This document shows, piece after piece, positions 20,066 through 31,069 of a DNA stretch of 48,162 bases. Source of the DNA: Priapulus caudatus (taxonomy: Eukaryota > Priapulida > Priapulimorpha > Priapulimorphida > Priapulidae); assembly GCF_000485595.1 (NCBI RefSeq), contig NW_014577088.1:1177573-1225734 (forward strand), given 5' to 3'. The notes under the pieces were generated by a model, which saw nothing but the letters and a program-made list of their open reading frames with translations, searched no databases and was not told the origin of the DNA. Position 1 is the stretch's first letter, and every line of letters begins with the position of its first letter. Position numbers and translations under genes: made by a program.

Positions 20066-21448
20066 CGGTTTAGGAGGTAGTGGCAATAGGTTGCGTAGAT
20101 AGCCACGTCTCTAGTGTCGGTTCTAATATACGTTTTACACTCTAAGCACAAGTTTCGCCGTGATCAGCGTGTCACCTGTCAGCTGCCACCGAGTCACCAT
20201 TGAGTCAACGACCGGGACATCGTACAGTCTCGTCTCCAACATTATTACGTAAGTGCGAATTGTTTTTACACCAAGGTATGCTCAAACTATTCTCTTTAAT
20301 AGCCTTTTCATAGCTAAATTATCTTCGTTTACACGCTTTTTAAGCGTTTTCGCTTTCTAAATTTGTTGGTGCGCGCTATAAATAGCAGCCACCATGTCGC
20401 TAGGTGTAATCGCACATAGCGATTGCCGCTCTTTCTGCCCCTCACCGATTTTTCCCACGTCTACATCCGCCTAGTACACAATCACACGCGTCACGTACCC
20501 CCTGTCCCCACACCTTGTTACATTCTTGTGTTTTTCTCTGTCTTTCGCTGTTTTCCTCGTTTAACCAACGCCCTAAAACCAATTACTTACGCCACGCACG
20601 ACCAATAGCCCCCCTATCCATGCACGTATGTGCTACCATTACGTAGCAGCAGCCGCATTTTCTCATAGGAGATCAATACCCACAGCTGCTATACTATACT
20701 ATACTATACTATACTATGCTCATAGCATTACGTAGGCCCTCGCACGCCACCAACACGGCCGGCCGCCGGCGGTGAATGAGCAGAATCCCTTCTGCGCCTG
20801 CGCGCTGCACATGCGCTGAGACGTCGACTTCAGCCGCATGCTCGAATAGCCGACCAATACACGCGCTTGCGCGCGGCACATGCGCCGTGACGTCCACCTC
20901 AGCCGTATTTTTCTCGCATACCCGACCAATACACGCGCCTGCGCGTGACGCTCTTCACTCGCATACATAAGTCATCCCAACGCACACACATACAGACGTC
21001 ACTCTCTGTGCATGCGCCACGCAGCACACTTGGCAGTCTAGCAGCCAAGTAAACCCCCCTTCACATCCCATATCTCCACCCCTGCCCCTCTCATAACCCC
21101 ACCCCCCAAAAAAACCAACCCCTTACCCACATAACTCGAAGCCTCCTAACTCCCCCCCATAACTCCCCCCCAACTCCTACACCCCCATAACTTGTACCCC
21201 CCAACTCGTAACACCCCCCATAACTCAAACCTTCCCCCTAACTCCCCCCAACTCGTACACCCCCGTAACTTGTACCCCCCCAAACTTGTACCCCCTAACT
21301 CGTACCCCCCTCCCTTCCCCCCAGCTCGTACCACCTCCCAACTCGTAACCACCATTCCAAACGCACCCACCCTAACTCGTACCCCCCAACTTGTACCCTC
21401 CCATCATACCCCCCAACTCGTAACCCCCTCCGCAACGTACCCCCCACT
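20066..21448 (+). other. Retroelement leader with TATA box and minisatellites
   Basis: No gene is supported. A TATAAATA lies at 20377-20384 in a promoter-like setting. An ATACT pentamer run is at 20694-20716. Two copies of a roughly 75-base unit with CCGACCAATACACGCGC lie at 20802-20950. A C-rich minisatellite with AACTCGTACCCCCC-type units fills about 21040-21446, up to gag. Confidence 0.55.
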
Positions 21449-21473
21449 ATGACGACGGGGACCTTCCCACCCG

Positions 21474-22583
21474 TTGGACGCCCGTCCTTTCACGGCGGAC
21501 ACGTCTCTTGACGATACAGACGATCACATTGCTTTTCCAAAGCAGCGGCTCAACGCACTCGTCAAGGAAGTCCAGAGCTTACTCTTAGTGAGTGGCTTTC
21601 TCGCGTATGATGGGCGTGACAATTCACCAGTTACCTTCGAACAATGGCTTTTGAATCTCGATCGCTTACTCCTGATCATTGATGAGAGTGACGACGGCAG
21701 ACAGGCCAGACTGGCCTTGTGCTTACTGGCAGGCGAGCCAGCCAATTGCGCAGCACAGGCCTTGAGTGCCACACCCACGCTGGGATGGAAGGGCTTGGCC
21801 GCCATTCTCAAAGAGCGCTACACCGATACGGCAAGTGCGCCTATCACCTTGCAGGAATTTAAGCGTGCTAAGCAATGCTCGCATGAGTCCATACGGGCGT
21901 ATTCCAAACGCCTCGAACATCATGCGCGCACAGCTTTTGGCGACCTGGCTGAATCCGACATGTCGCTCCAAGCGTGACTCATCGATCAGTTTCTCGACGG
22001 CATTACATAGCACTCTTCGAAGCGCCTGCTCGTGCGCAAGAGGCCGCCCACCTACGCACAGGTAGTGCAACTTGCCTCGCAAGAGGTTGCCTTAGATGTT
22101 GAAGGCCGCATGCACTTGCACATGGTACAGGACCCACTGGATGTTTCAAACGTACCAGTTGCTCCAACAATCGAGCAACAACTGCGCGAGCTGTGCAACA
22201 TTGTCGTCCAATTCATAAAGAAGGTGGCGCAACCCCGGCAAGAGCCGCAGCTTCTGCCGCCCCAGGCTCGCCCGCAGTATCAACAGCCTTGTTTTTCGCC
22301 ACGCCAGTATGTATCCGATCGCCCCACTGCTACCGCACGGTCCTATGCTACCCGCCCGTCTTATGCACCGGCTGCATCGGCCGGCTCACAATCGATGCAG
22401 CCGCCTCGTTTCCCCAATTACCGCGGCGCTACCACACCTTTTGCCTGGACCCCGGAAGGCATCACTATTTGTCATTTTTGTGAGAAGCCTGGCCACTATT
22501 GCCGTGAGTGCCGTGCACGCCACGAACGCACCGCTCAACGTACCCAGGGAAACGCCCGGCCTCTTTTCAATATGAGACGCTGA
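21474..22583 (+). pseudogene. Ty3/gypsy gag (capsid and zinc knuckle), interrupted
   Basis: One frame encodes a capsid-like domain in its first 167 codons (FEQWLLNLDRLL, LLAGEPAN, LKERY, LQEFKRAKQ). In-frame TGA (21975-21977) and TAG (22008-22010) follow, and then the frame reopens to 22583. The second part has a proline/glutamine-rich linker and one CCHC zinc knuckle (C-x2-C-x4-H-x4-C, 22470-22511), the nucleic-acid-binding nucleocapsid feature. No ATG begins this frame; the nearest ATG (21449) is in another frame, so the start is unclear. Confidence 0.7.
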
Positions 22584-23301
22584 GGAGACCGGCCCAGTTC
22601 ACTCTGTTTCACCCGCACGTACGTGCGTTACACGTTACGCAACGATTCCAGACATCTTGCACCACTCTGCACCTCTGACATAGGAGCAGCACCCGCGGAC
22701 GCACTTATTGATCAGGGCGCGATGACTTCCCTCATCAGCGAAACGTTTTGGTTGAAGCTCAAGGCCCGCTATGCGCATTGCGTTAGGGCGAACCACACAC
22801 AAGTTTTGAAGTCGGCTTCGGGAGACCACCTATTCGTCCTGGGTCGCGCCACCCTACCCATACATATTACCGGCCCTATCGTTTCACACGCATTCTTCAT
22901 AGTACGAGGCATCTTGCGTGATGTCATCTTAGGTTTTGATTTCATGTGAGCGCACAATGTTCAGCTTGATTGTGGCCGCGCCATGCTTACCATAGCTAAC
23001 GTCGCCGTTCGTCTTAAGATAAACAGTGCTGCTGACGACGCTAGTTCTATTTATACCGTCTCGCTGCTCCACCCCTGCACGCTACAGCCCAATACAGTAA
23101 AACGTTGTTATGGCCGTTTCGACACCGGCACGCCCCTCCCACTCATGCGTCCGTATTACTCACTGGTTCGAATGCGCTTCAGCCAGCTCACCCCAATATT
23201 TATACGGTCGATACCGTTACTACGCCCACCTCCTCCCCCTATGTCCACGTGCCCCTTTTCAATGACACGTCGGCGCCATCACTCTGCCGCGTGGCTCTGC
23301 A
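22584..23301 (+). pseudogene. Ty3/gypsy aspartic protease region, interrupted
   Basis: In the same frame as gag, after a TGA at 22581-22583, the sequence encodes a retropepsin-like segment: ALIDQGAMTSLIS near the catalytic Asp (D-Q-G rather than the usual D-T/S-G) and later DVILGFDF, the conserved ILG-x-DF element. A TGA at 22947-22949 interrupts it. The frame then continues to about 23300, where coding similarity moves to the next frame. Both the stops and the altered active-site triplet argue against activity. Confidence 0.65.
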
Positions 23302-24775
23302 TTGGCCATAGCATGCAAGGTTACCCCCCACTCACCGATGCCTCACCCCTCGCACATACCCAGCACAAATCGCCCACTGCTAAGGCTGCGACCCCAGCCA
23401 TGTCACATACTTACCGCTTGCCCACAAGCCCACGTCAACCACGTCGCAGCGCACAACCACCGCAAGTTACCCGTCGATCTCACTCACCTAACGGGCCAGC
23501 ATCGCAAATCCATTCAGGATCTCATTGAAGCAAACAATGATTTGTTTGCGCTCAATGATGCCGAGCTTGGGCACACGCACCTTGTTAAAATGCACACTGA
23601 CACGACAACCCATCCATCGATACGACAGAAACCTTATCGAACTCCATTCAATTATCGCCACGCAATGGATACTCACATCTAGCGGCTATTTGACGCCGGC
23701 ATTATCACGCCATTGCAAAGCCAGTGGGGAAGCCCTGCCTTTATCGTTCCGAAACAAGACGACCCTCTCGGCAGAATGGTCATTGACTACATCCGCTTAA
23801 ACGCCATAACCAAGAAGGATGTCTACCCCCTTCCTCGTATCGACGACATTCTAGCTTCATTAGGCAAATTGCACTTCTACTCCACCTTAGATCTTAAATC
23901 CGGGTATTTCAAGATACCAATGGCCCTCGAGGACGTCGTTACGTACGACCAGTCATATTCTTACCTTGTCCTTCCGTTTGGGCTCGCCAACGCCCCTAGC
24001 GTTTTCCAAAGACTTTTGAACATGGTTCTCTCTTACCTTCAGAACAAGTGTGCTATCCCGTACATCAATGACATTATCATCCATTCGCCGAATCTGCAGC
24101 AGCACCTTGCCGACATACAACAGGTCTTCCACCGGTTACATCAAGCGGATCTTAAACTCAACCCTACTACATGCGTTTTTTTGAAGCAGTCCGTCAAGTA
24201 TCTGGGACACGTCATCTCCCCGCACAGTGTTACACCGGACGCAGCCAAAGTTACGGCAATCCAACAGCTCAAACTGCCGGCAAACGTTCGACAAGTCAGA
24301 TCGTTTCTAGGCATGGCTAATTACTACCGTGCGCACATTAAATCAATTGCAAATATTGCCATGCCCTTGACCACCCTAACCAAGAAGAATATACACTTCA
24401 AATGGACTGACGACGCTGAGACCGCCTTTCAACAGTTGCAAGCAAAACTCGTCTCAGCGCCTATTCTCGCATATCCCGACACCGACAAACCATACAGGCT
24501 GTATACCAATGCTTTGCGACTTCGCAGTTGGAGCCGTCCTAGCTCAGGACGATGATGACGGTCACGAGGTCGTCATACAATACATTTCACATCAACTCAC
24601 CCCCTCGCAGGCACGATGGGGCATTACACAACGCGAGACATTCGCCATAATCTATGCACTGGACACCCTTCGCCACTATCTTGCTGGCGCTTCCCTCACC
24701 ATCTACACAGACCATAAGCCACTCGAGTATTTCCTCACGTCGCCCACATTGAAGAATCCACGCTTGTTACGGTGA
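23302..24775 (+). pseudogene. Ty3/gypsy reverse transcriptase and RNase H, interrupted
   Basis: The RT fingers and palm are clear: WGSPAFIVPK, RMVIDYIRLN, PLPRIDD, STLDLKSGYF, LPFGLANAPSVFQ and the thumb/connection LGMANYYR. A TAG lies at 23680-23682, before the RT core. The catalytic YxDD box reads YIND (24061-24072), so one of the two metal-binding aspartates is an asparagine. Near 24510 the frame shifts by one base into an RNase H domain (DFAVGAVLAQ, ETFAIIYAL, IYTDHKPL), which ends in a TGA at 24773-24775. Confidence 0.8.
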
Positions 24776-27010
24776 GCCACGATTCTCACCAAGTATCAGC
24801 CCAAGATACTATACCTCAAAGGCGCCAGAAACGTTCACGCCGATCAATTGTCCAGAATGGCTGCCGGACACGCTCACGTCAGCCCTGCCGACACACCCGA
24901 TCCACAGAATCGCCACCTAACCCAGATCGATGTACGTGCCGACACCCCGGAACACATGCCTCCTTCGTCACCACAACACACCACCGAGGACAACCCTCCC
25001 GTAGACGAGCATGTGCCGCCCCCAACCAACGTCTCACCACCCCCGCCGCCCGCACAAACCACATGCGAGGTAACCGCCCAAGGCCCCATCATAGATACCA
25101 TATCGCTAGACGCCATTCACGCAGAAAAGTATCAGGACGCACACTTGTGTAAGATTCGCGAAATTCTCACCGTGTCCGCTCCAGCACTGAAGGATCTAAA
25201 GTCCATCGCATGCTACTTCATCGATGACGATGACCTCATCTATTACACAGCTGAACCAACACGGCATGAAGACCCCAGTATGCAACTCGTCATCCCACCC
25301 AAATATCAACACCTCATTACCGCGGCTCATCATCAAGCCGCACATCTCGGTTTCCCTAAAACGTATGCACTCATTCGCAGCCGCTACTACTGGCCAGGAA
25401 TGTACGCCACCATTCATACGTTCTTTCGTAGTTGTGTTGCATGCAACTCCGCCAAGCTCCAACGCATACCGTCTCCACTGGGAGCTGCGCCATTCCCAGA
25501 TTCGCTGTTCCAGGTAGTAGCAGTCGACACCTGCCAATATCCCTTGACACCCAGAGGCAATCGCTACATCATTCATTTCCATTGCACTTACACAAGTTGG
25601 CCAGAGTGTTTTCCGGTACGGGACAAGTCCGCGCAGACCGTGGGTGACCTCTTGGTCAACGAAATCATCCCTCGACATTCCTGCAGTAAGATCCTACTCT
25701 CCGACAACGGCACCGAATTTTGCAACCATGTCATGGATGCCCTCACCCACCACTTCGGCATAACGGCAGTCCGCTGCGCCCCCTACCACCCCGCATCCAA
25801 CGCGGCTTGCGAACGCTTCCATCGCATTTTAAACTCTATAATCGCCAGCGTCGTTAACCGACAGCAGACTAATTGGGACTTGTTGCTCCCATCTCTGCTT
25901 TCAGCGTACCGAGTAAGCATTCACGGCACATTGCGACACTCCCCCTTCTATCTGCTGTATGGCAGACAGCCAACGCTTCCACTTGATAACTTGCTCCTAC
26001 CCCGAAGGAAGACGTATGACGACGACCCCATTCAGCAAACTCTCGAACGTTTCCATCAGGCATACGTCCACATTCGCGACGCAACCCGTGACATGCGTGC
26101 ACAAAATAAATGCCGCTATGATCGCCGCGTGCGCGAACAGCATTTCAAAGCCGGAGATCCGGTCTACTACCACGACTCCGTACTTCAACCAAACACCACA
26201 CGCAAGCTCGCATCGCCCTGGAAACCCTTTTATACTATAATCAAAATGCTGTCCCAGAAGAAGTGTCTCATTCAACACGAGTCGAGCATGCATCACGTTA
26301 CAGCACACATTGACAACCTCCGGGCTGCGCATCCTTCCGCTCACTGGGATAAGCCCCGCGCCACGCCCATGAGGCAACAGCCACTGCGGCAAGCTACGCT
26401 CGCGCATCCAGATGCAGCACGTGCATCCACACACTCCAGCAACTCACAATCAGATTCTGACAGCGACGACCCTCCCCAGCGCCAATCGGCGTCTGACAGT
26501 GATTTCAGCACTACCAGTCTCATTTCGCTGGCACGTTTCCGCGAAACATCACCTGCCGCACCCACCGGCGATGATTTCTCTGTACAAGGAATCCAGCCAG
26601 TGGTGTCCAGCCAGGAAACAACCACCTACGAAGTGCATACTACGGGTTCTGCAGGCTCTGTATCCACTGAAACGGCCACGGACACCGAGACCGGTCAGAC
26701 TGCTCAGACACTGCCCGACGACCCAGAGCACTCAAACGTCATGCTCAGGGAGCGTACCACTACGGAACCTCTGTGCACGCCCGCATCGTTGCAACACGTG
26801 CCGGTAGTAACCCTATCAACGCAATGCATACCGTCGCATTCTCCGAATGACACCACTGCTCAACGGCCGCGTCAGGTAGACGTACCTCACGCCCCGCCCT
26901 CAGCACCAACATCCGCCAACCCGCGCCTGCAACCACTACACCTGCGCCACCTTTGCATGCAGATATATGTGCAATCGCAAGCCGTCCCCACGCCGCAGAG
27001 GCTCGCATGA
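24776..27010 (+). CDS. Ty3/gypsy integrase with long C-terminal extension, open
   Basis: An uninterrupted frame of about 745 codons, in the same frame as the RNase H part. Counting from codon 24848 as 1: zinc-binding H162, H166, C196, C199 (the HHCC domain). The catalytic core has D227 (AVDTCQ), D286 (LLSDNGTEF) and E322 (NAACERFHR), a D-D-35-E arrangement. After it comes a basic region and the KAGDPVYY...LASPWKPFY segment of the C-terminal integrase domain. The last roughly 220 residues are Ser/Thr/Asp-rich with no recognised domain. Integrase would insert the element's cDNA into DNA. It is the only part of the element with no break, but an upstream stop separates it from the rest of pol. 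Confidence 0.82.
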   Translation, partial: ATILTKYQPKILYLKGARNVHADQLSRMAAGHAHVSPADTPDPQNRHLTQIDVRADTPEHMPPSSPQHTTEDNPPVDEHVPPPTNVSPPPPPAQTTCEVTAQGPIIDTISLDAIHAEKYQDAHLCKIREILTVSAPALKDLKSIACYFIDDDDLIYYTAEPTRHEDPSMQLVIPPKYQHLITAAHHQAAHLGFPKTYALIRSRYYWPGMYATIHTFFRSCVACNSAKLQRIPSPLGAAPFPDSLFQVVAVDTCQYPLTPRGNRYIIHFHCTYTSWPECFPVRDKSAQTVGDLLVNEIIPRHSCSKILLSDNGTEFCNHVMDALTHHFGITAVRCAPYHPASNAACERFHRILNSIIASVVNRQQTNWDLLLPSLLSAYRVSIHGTLRHSPFYLLYGRQPTLPLDNLLLPRRKTYDDDPIQQTLERFHQAYVHIRDATRDMRAQNKCRYDRRVREQHFKAGDPVYYHDSVLQPNTTRKLASPWKPFYTIIKMLSQKKCLIQHESSMHHVTAHIDNLRAAHPSAHWDKPRATPMRQQPLRQATLAHPDAARASTHSSNSQSDSDSDDPPQRQSASDSDFSTTSLISLARFRETSPAAPTGDDFSVQGIQPVVSSQETTTYEVHTTGSAGSVSTETATDTETGQTAQTLPDDPEHSNVMLRERTTTEPLCTPASLQHVPVVTLSTQCIPSHSPNDTTAQRPRQVDVPHAPPSAPTSANPRLQPLHLRHLCMQIYVQSQAVPTPQRLA

Positions 27011-27147
27011 CTCACGCCATTCAGCCTGTATCCGTTAGCAGCGCATGGCGCACATTGTGGTGCGCACTCTATGGCCCCCGGCCCACGGAGCCACACGTGA
27101 CCCTGGGGACACAGCTAAAGCCCAGCCATAATATCCACTACCCTTAA

Positions 27148-27718
27148 TATTGTCGGTACGAGCATACCGTAGTCAGAGAACGCGTCGCACATTCGTAGTC
27201 CTGGAGCCTTTAGTACGGCTCGGTTTCTCCGTGTTCCGCGGGCGCAATATATAGCTCGCACATAGCGCGCCTAATGGCGTCATTTCACGACGCCCGCGTA
27301 CGTTAGTATCGTGCCTGTAACCAACATGTCTACTATGGACGTCATAACTAGAACGATGGCAGCCGCTAACGCAGCGCCGCGTGCAACTGCGGATCCCCAG
27401 CCGCCGCCGCCGCCGCCGTGCTTGACAACCGCTGCCGCCTCATCGCAGGACCTCGATGCCTCTACGTCTAGCGGCCCTGCCAGCAGGCCCCCATCGCCTG
27501 GCCGCCGGCTGCCGCTACGACCACTACCCCTGCCACCGCTTCAGCTGGCATCTCGCCACGACGCCGCACGCCCCTGGAGCTCATGAGGGCAGAGTCGCCC
27601 TGCAGCTCCACGCGGCCGACGATCACGCCACTACTACTACTACTGGCCAATAGAAGAGAAGGACTGGCACACCGGCGCCCCAGCCCCGCCCAGCCCGTGG
27701 ATTGACATATTCATGTGT
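27148..27718 (+). other. Unassigned sequence after the retroelement
   Basis: A TATA-like AATATATAG lies at about 27246. From 27326 an ATG opens a frame of 86 codons that is Pro/Ala/Ser-rich (ends 27586) and resembles nothing I know; it is probably chance in GC-rich sequence. I could not match this region to the LTR family seen elsewhere in the window. Confidence 0.35.
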
Positions 27719-27952
27719 ATTGAACACACACACCACACACAACACATCACACCACACGCACACACAACACACCCACACACACACATACACACACCACTAC
27801 ACACCACACACACACACAACACAACAGGCATTCACACACACACACACAGGCCGCGCGCGCGCGCGCGCGCACACACACGCACAACACACACACACACATT
27901 TATCTGTGATATATAATATTATATATTATATATATATATATATATATACGGG
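27719..27952. repeat. CA, CGCG and AT microsatellites
   Basis: CACA-rich sequence with short interruptions (27724-27898), including an alternating GCGC run near 27852-27870, is followed by an AT run at about 27910-27948. The sequence is alternating purine-pyrimidine almost throughout. Confidence 0.9.
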
Positions 27953-29147
27953 CATAACTGCATGCTATTGCTGCACACCTTGACACACATATGACGTCTA
28001 CATTGCTACTACAACGTGGTTGACCGTCGATTTACCTACCTGTTAGCAGCGACGACGCGAGGGTATTTTCTTTTCTTTTCTCTTAAACAGTTTTATTTCT
28101 TTACAATCTTTAAGTCTTTACATTCAGCAGTTTACCAAACGAGGCATCACAACACGTGTGCAAGGAGAACCTTGCGTGTCGCACACTAGTATACTGTGAT
28201 ACAGAACACCAACGTGCACGGTCCCATCTCTACCACATTTCACCCCACATTTCGTAAAGCAGTCTTTCGCTCTCTCTCTCTTTCTATATATATATATATG
28301 TATGCGTCTATCTAGCTATATAGGTAGAGCCTATATTTAAAATCCCTTAGCTGATACGGTATGTGTACACACACATACGGCGTTTAGACTATATGCCCTC
28401 TCCAGCAGCAATAAACCTCGTACAAGTAGCTTATCTTGTTACGGAACGGAGCATCTAGGTACACAAGCTTTTCTCACTTTTAAGCAATTAATAAATCTTA
28501 CAGAACGAACTGTACGCACGGTTCGCTGACGTGTGTGATATCGTTGTTTTGATCTGCCGCTCATCCGACGCTGCATAATTGTCACAGAATGCGCTGGCAC
28601 CTATCCTATCGGCTATATTCCCCTACCAGCAACTACACGAATAAGCATACAAAAATGTTAGCTGCCAAGCAATCGGTCGCGTACATCGAAACACCGTGTT
28701 TCATTGCACGTGTAGTCCCTCACTGCCTGGGTCAAAAACTACACCAATGTACGAGTCTCTTCGTCCACGACGCACAGACTTACATGCATACCAGCGCAAA
28801 AGAGGTTATCTCCGAACTATTTATATTCATATACATAGCGACTTAATGCTATATATGTATATATATAATATAATATTATATAAATGCTATAAAATGCAGC
28901 ATAGTTACGCACAAAGAATAAACCCACGCACGCACCGCACGCACGCACACATCAAATATTAGAATATGCGCAGTCTTTCGATACTTAACTTCCTTACTCA
29001 GTGCCAGTACAGGCATTACATTCATTGATAGTGAATGTACATATCGCCTGCAGTCCTTAGTTGTGACATACATATCTCCGCTGTAATAGGAATATACAGA
29101 AACAGAGATATGTCTCGCGGGTTCAAGTACACTGCACGCACGCCGCT
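27953..29147. other. Unassigned intergenic sequence
   Basis: No convincing exon, RNA gene or transposon end was found. Minor features are a TTTTC run (28066-28082), short CT and AT runs near 28270-28300, AT-rich sequence at 28850-28885 and ACGC repeats at 28922-28950. Confidence 0.5.
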
Positions 29148-29243
29148 GTGCACAAACAACAAATAGAAATAGTTATATATATTTGTTTATAATTATATTA
29201 TATATTTATTATATATATATCTTTATATTAGTTGTTTGTGCAC
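29148..29243. repeat. AT-rich palindromic insertion with 13-bp GC-containing arms
   Basis: GTGCACAAACAAC (29148-29160) is perfectly complementary to GTTGTTTGTGCAC (29231-29243). The 70 bases between are almost only A and T and partly self-complementary. Confidence 0.75.
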
Positions 29244-29249
29244 ACTCGG

Positions 29250-29710
29250 AAGGGCAGTGTTTGCAGCCCGAGCTTTGGCACGAGATTACAGGAAATTATC
29301 GCGCATAAATGGCGAAAGAGACCGTAGTAGAAACATTAAAACTTTAGTAGTAAACTGATTACGCGTTCTTTATTGCCATAATTTTAACATTGAAGGTTCA
29401 AGTGTCTTGGTCGAAGCAGGTACTATAGGCATACTCGGTGCATGCAGATTCACACCCGCACCGCCAACATGCAACGTTAAAGAATTGAGTTCACGCGCAC
29501 TATATCGTCGCTGCCGCTTTGACCATGGTGACGTGTGATATTGCCAAGTTTCATATATTGAGTAGGTTATGAGTCAACTACTATATATATACACACCTAT
29601 TGCCCAGCTACAACATAACCAATACTTTACACATACGTTCCATTACCTAATTACCCAGTACAACCTCTGATGACGGCAGGAATCATCAGAGCCTTATAGC
29701 TTCAATACTC
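29250..29710 (+). repeat. Repeat Y, second copy
   Basis: It matches about 10830-11565 in the same orientation, with an internal deletion and frequent single-base indels, sharing for example TTGACCATGGTGACG, ATTGCCATAATTTTAACATT and CCCAGTACA..CTCTGA. No coding sequence. Confidence 0.7.
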
Positions 29711-29944
29711 CACGAACAGATGGCGTTCTCGCCTCATGGGGCTCAATCTAACACTGCCACAAGTAGATTCGGTTACACATTTGTAACGCTTTTTACTAAA
29801 GCTTTTACAGGCAGGTGAACGTTATTTCGTATCCTGATGTAGAAGTAATGTTGGACTAATAAAAGTTGCAAAGATATTACAAATCGTACCGTTATTATCA
29901 TGAAAATTTGAACATTAGGATTCAAATTACTACGTGTTGATTGT

Positions 29945-31069
29945 GGCCCATTACCGGTCTTTAATCTTACACTGTTAGCGACTCTCATTTCGCGTGGATT
30001 TCCGCCCGAGTCCGCTCCACCTTTAAAAATATGCTAGCTATTGTGGGCAGTGGTATATTGGATGTGCGAAGGTGCACGTGCATCCAGTTTGCCTTATAGC
30101 TATCAGGCGCGCAAATCCATTTGAAATGTGGGGGGGGGCAATAGTAGCGAGCGAACGCGAGCGGGGGTCTGGGGGGCTCTCTCCACAGGAAAATTTTTGA
30201 ATTAGACGCCCGCTCAGATTGCGTTTTTCTGGCGAGCGGGGGGGCCGGACCCCTGGACCCCCTGTACACGCCCTGCAGACACACACACACAACACCACAC
30301 ACATACCACACACACCACACACCCATTCCACTGCCGCACGACGCACGCACGCACGCACACACACAACACACACACACACACATCACAACACACAACACAG
30401 CCACACATGCACTTTGTTGTAATACGTTCAGAAAAGGGGTGTCCACATGCGAGTCATAAAATCAAGGAAAACAAAAAGCAGAAAACCAATCATTTGTGTT
30501 GAGGCTGATCACAAAATAAATTGGTTCGCGTTTATTCATGTTGTGTCCAGTCATATCATAATATGCGTGTATATATATATCAATTTGCAATAGAAAATTA
30601 CATTATTAAACCGAATGTCAGTTACTCAGTGTCCTCTTTGCGTGAATATAGTTCTCGTTCCCAGCTTATCCTGAATCAGTGTCTAATTGAGTGATATCTT
30701 CACTAACCTTTCATAAACACTACTTTCTCTTGATGATTTCTGCATAGAATTTATTTGATATAGAAAAAACGTCTTATAGAGTAAAACACGGTACTAAATT
30801 TATCAAGACACATTTTTGCTAGTTGTGCATGATCATTATATGCTCTCAAATGCATCTTGATGAAATAAAGCTGGCAAAAAAAGAAAAAATGGAAAGAAGC
30901 CAATCGTTGACGTACTAGCACAACACACAAACACTACACACACATCACCACACACACACACTTACACACAAAATCATGTGATCAAAATCGTGGGGGGGAC
31001 TTTGATATGACGTCCCCTCAATTCGTTGGGGGGGGGAACATGTCCCCGCCCCCCTGATTTGCGCCCCTG
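29945..31069 (+). repeat. Tandem unit part T, copy 1
   Basis: It matches 40589-41712. Contents in order: ACCTTTAAAAATATGCTAG, a G-run, a GTCCGGACCCC...GTACACGCCC hAT-like end, a CA array (30279-30405), unassigned sequence, another CA array (30920-30970), and a hAT-like end finishing TTTGCGCCCCTG (31071). No gene is supported; the minus-strand frames are repeat-coded. Confidence 0.75.

Larger units (their letters stand above)
19786..27147 (+). mobile_element. Decayed Ty3/gypsy LTR retrotransposon
   Basis: The order is partial 5' LTR, tRNA-His-type primer-binding region, a long leader (about 20066-21470), gag, protease, reverse transcriptase, RNase H, integrase with a long C-terminal extension. 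RT before integrase is the Ty3/gypsy arrangement. Coding is broken by several stops and at least two frame changes, and the RT active site is altered. I found neither a polypurine tract nor a matching 3' LTR after 27010, so the right boundary is only an estimate. Confidence 0.8.

Noticed and set aside
24874-26625. Long minus-strand frames opposite integrase
   Set aside because: They lie opposite a clear HHCC and D-D-35-E integrase and show no family features.
27151-27320. A possible 3' LTR of the gypsy element, with a TATA-like site and the 12-base TCGCACATAGCG shared with the leader
   Set aside because: Only 12 bases are shared with 20406-20420, and nothing matches the LTR that precedes the primer site.
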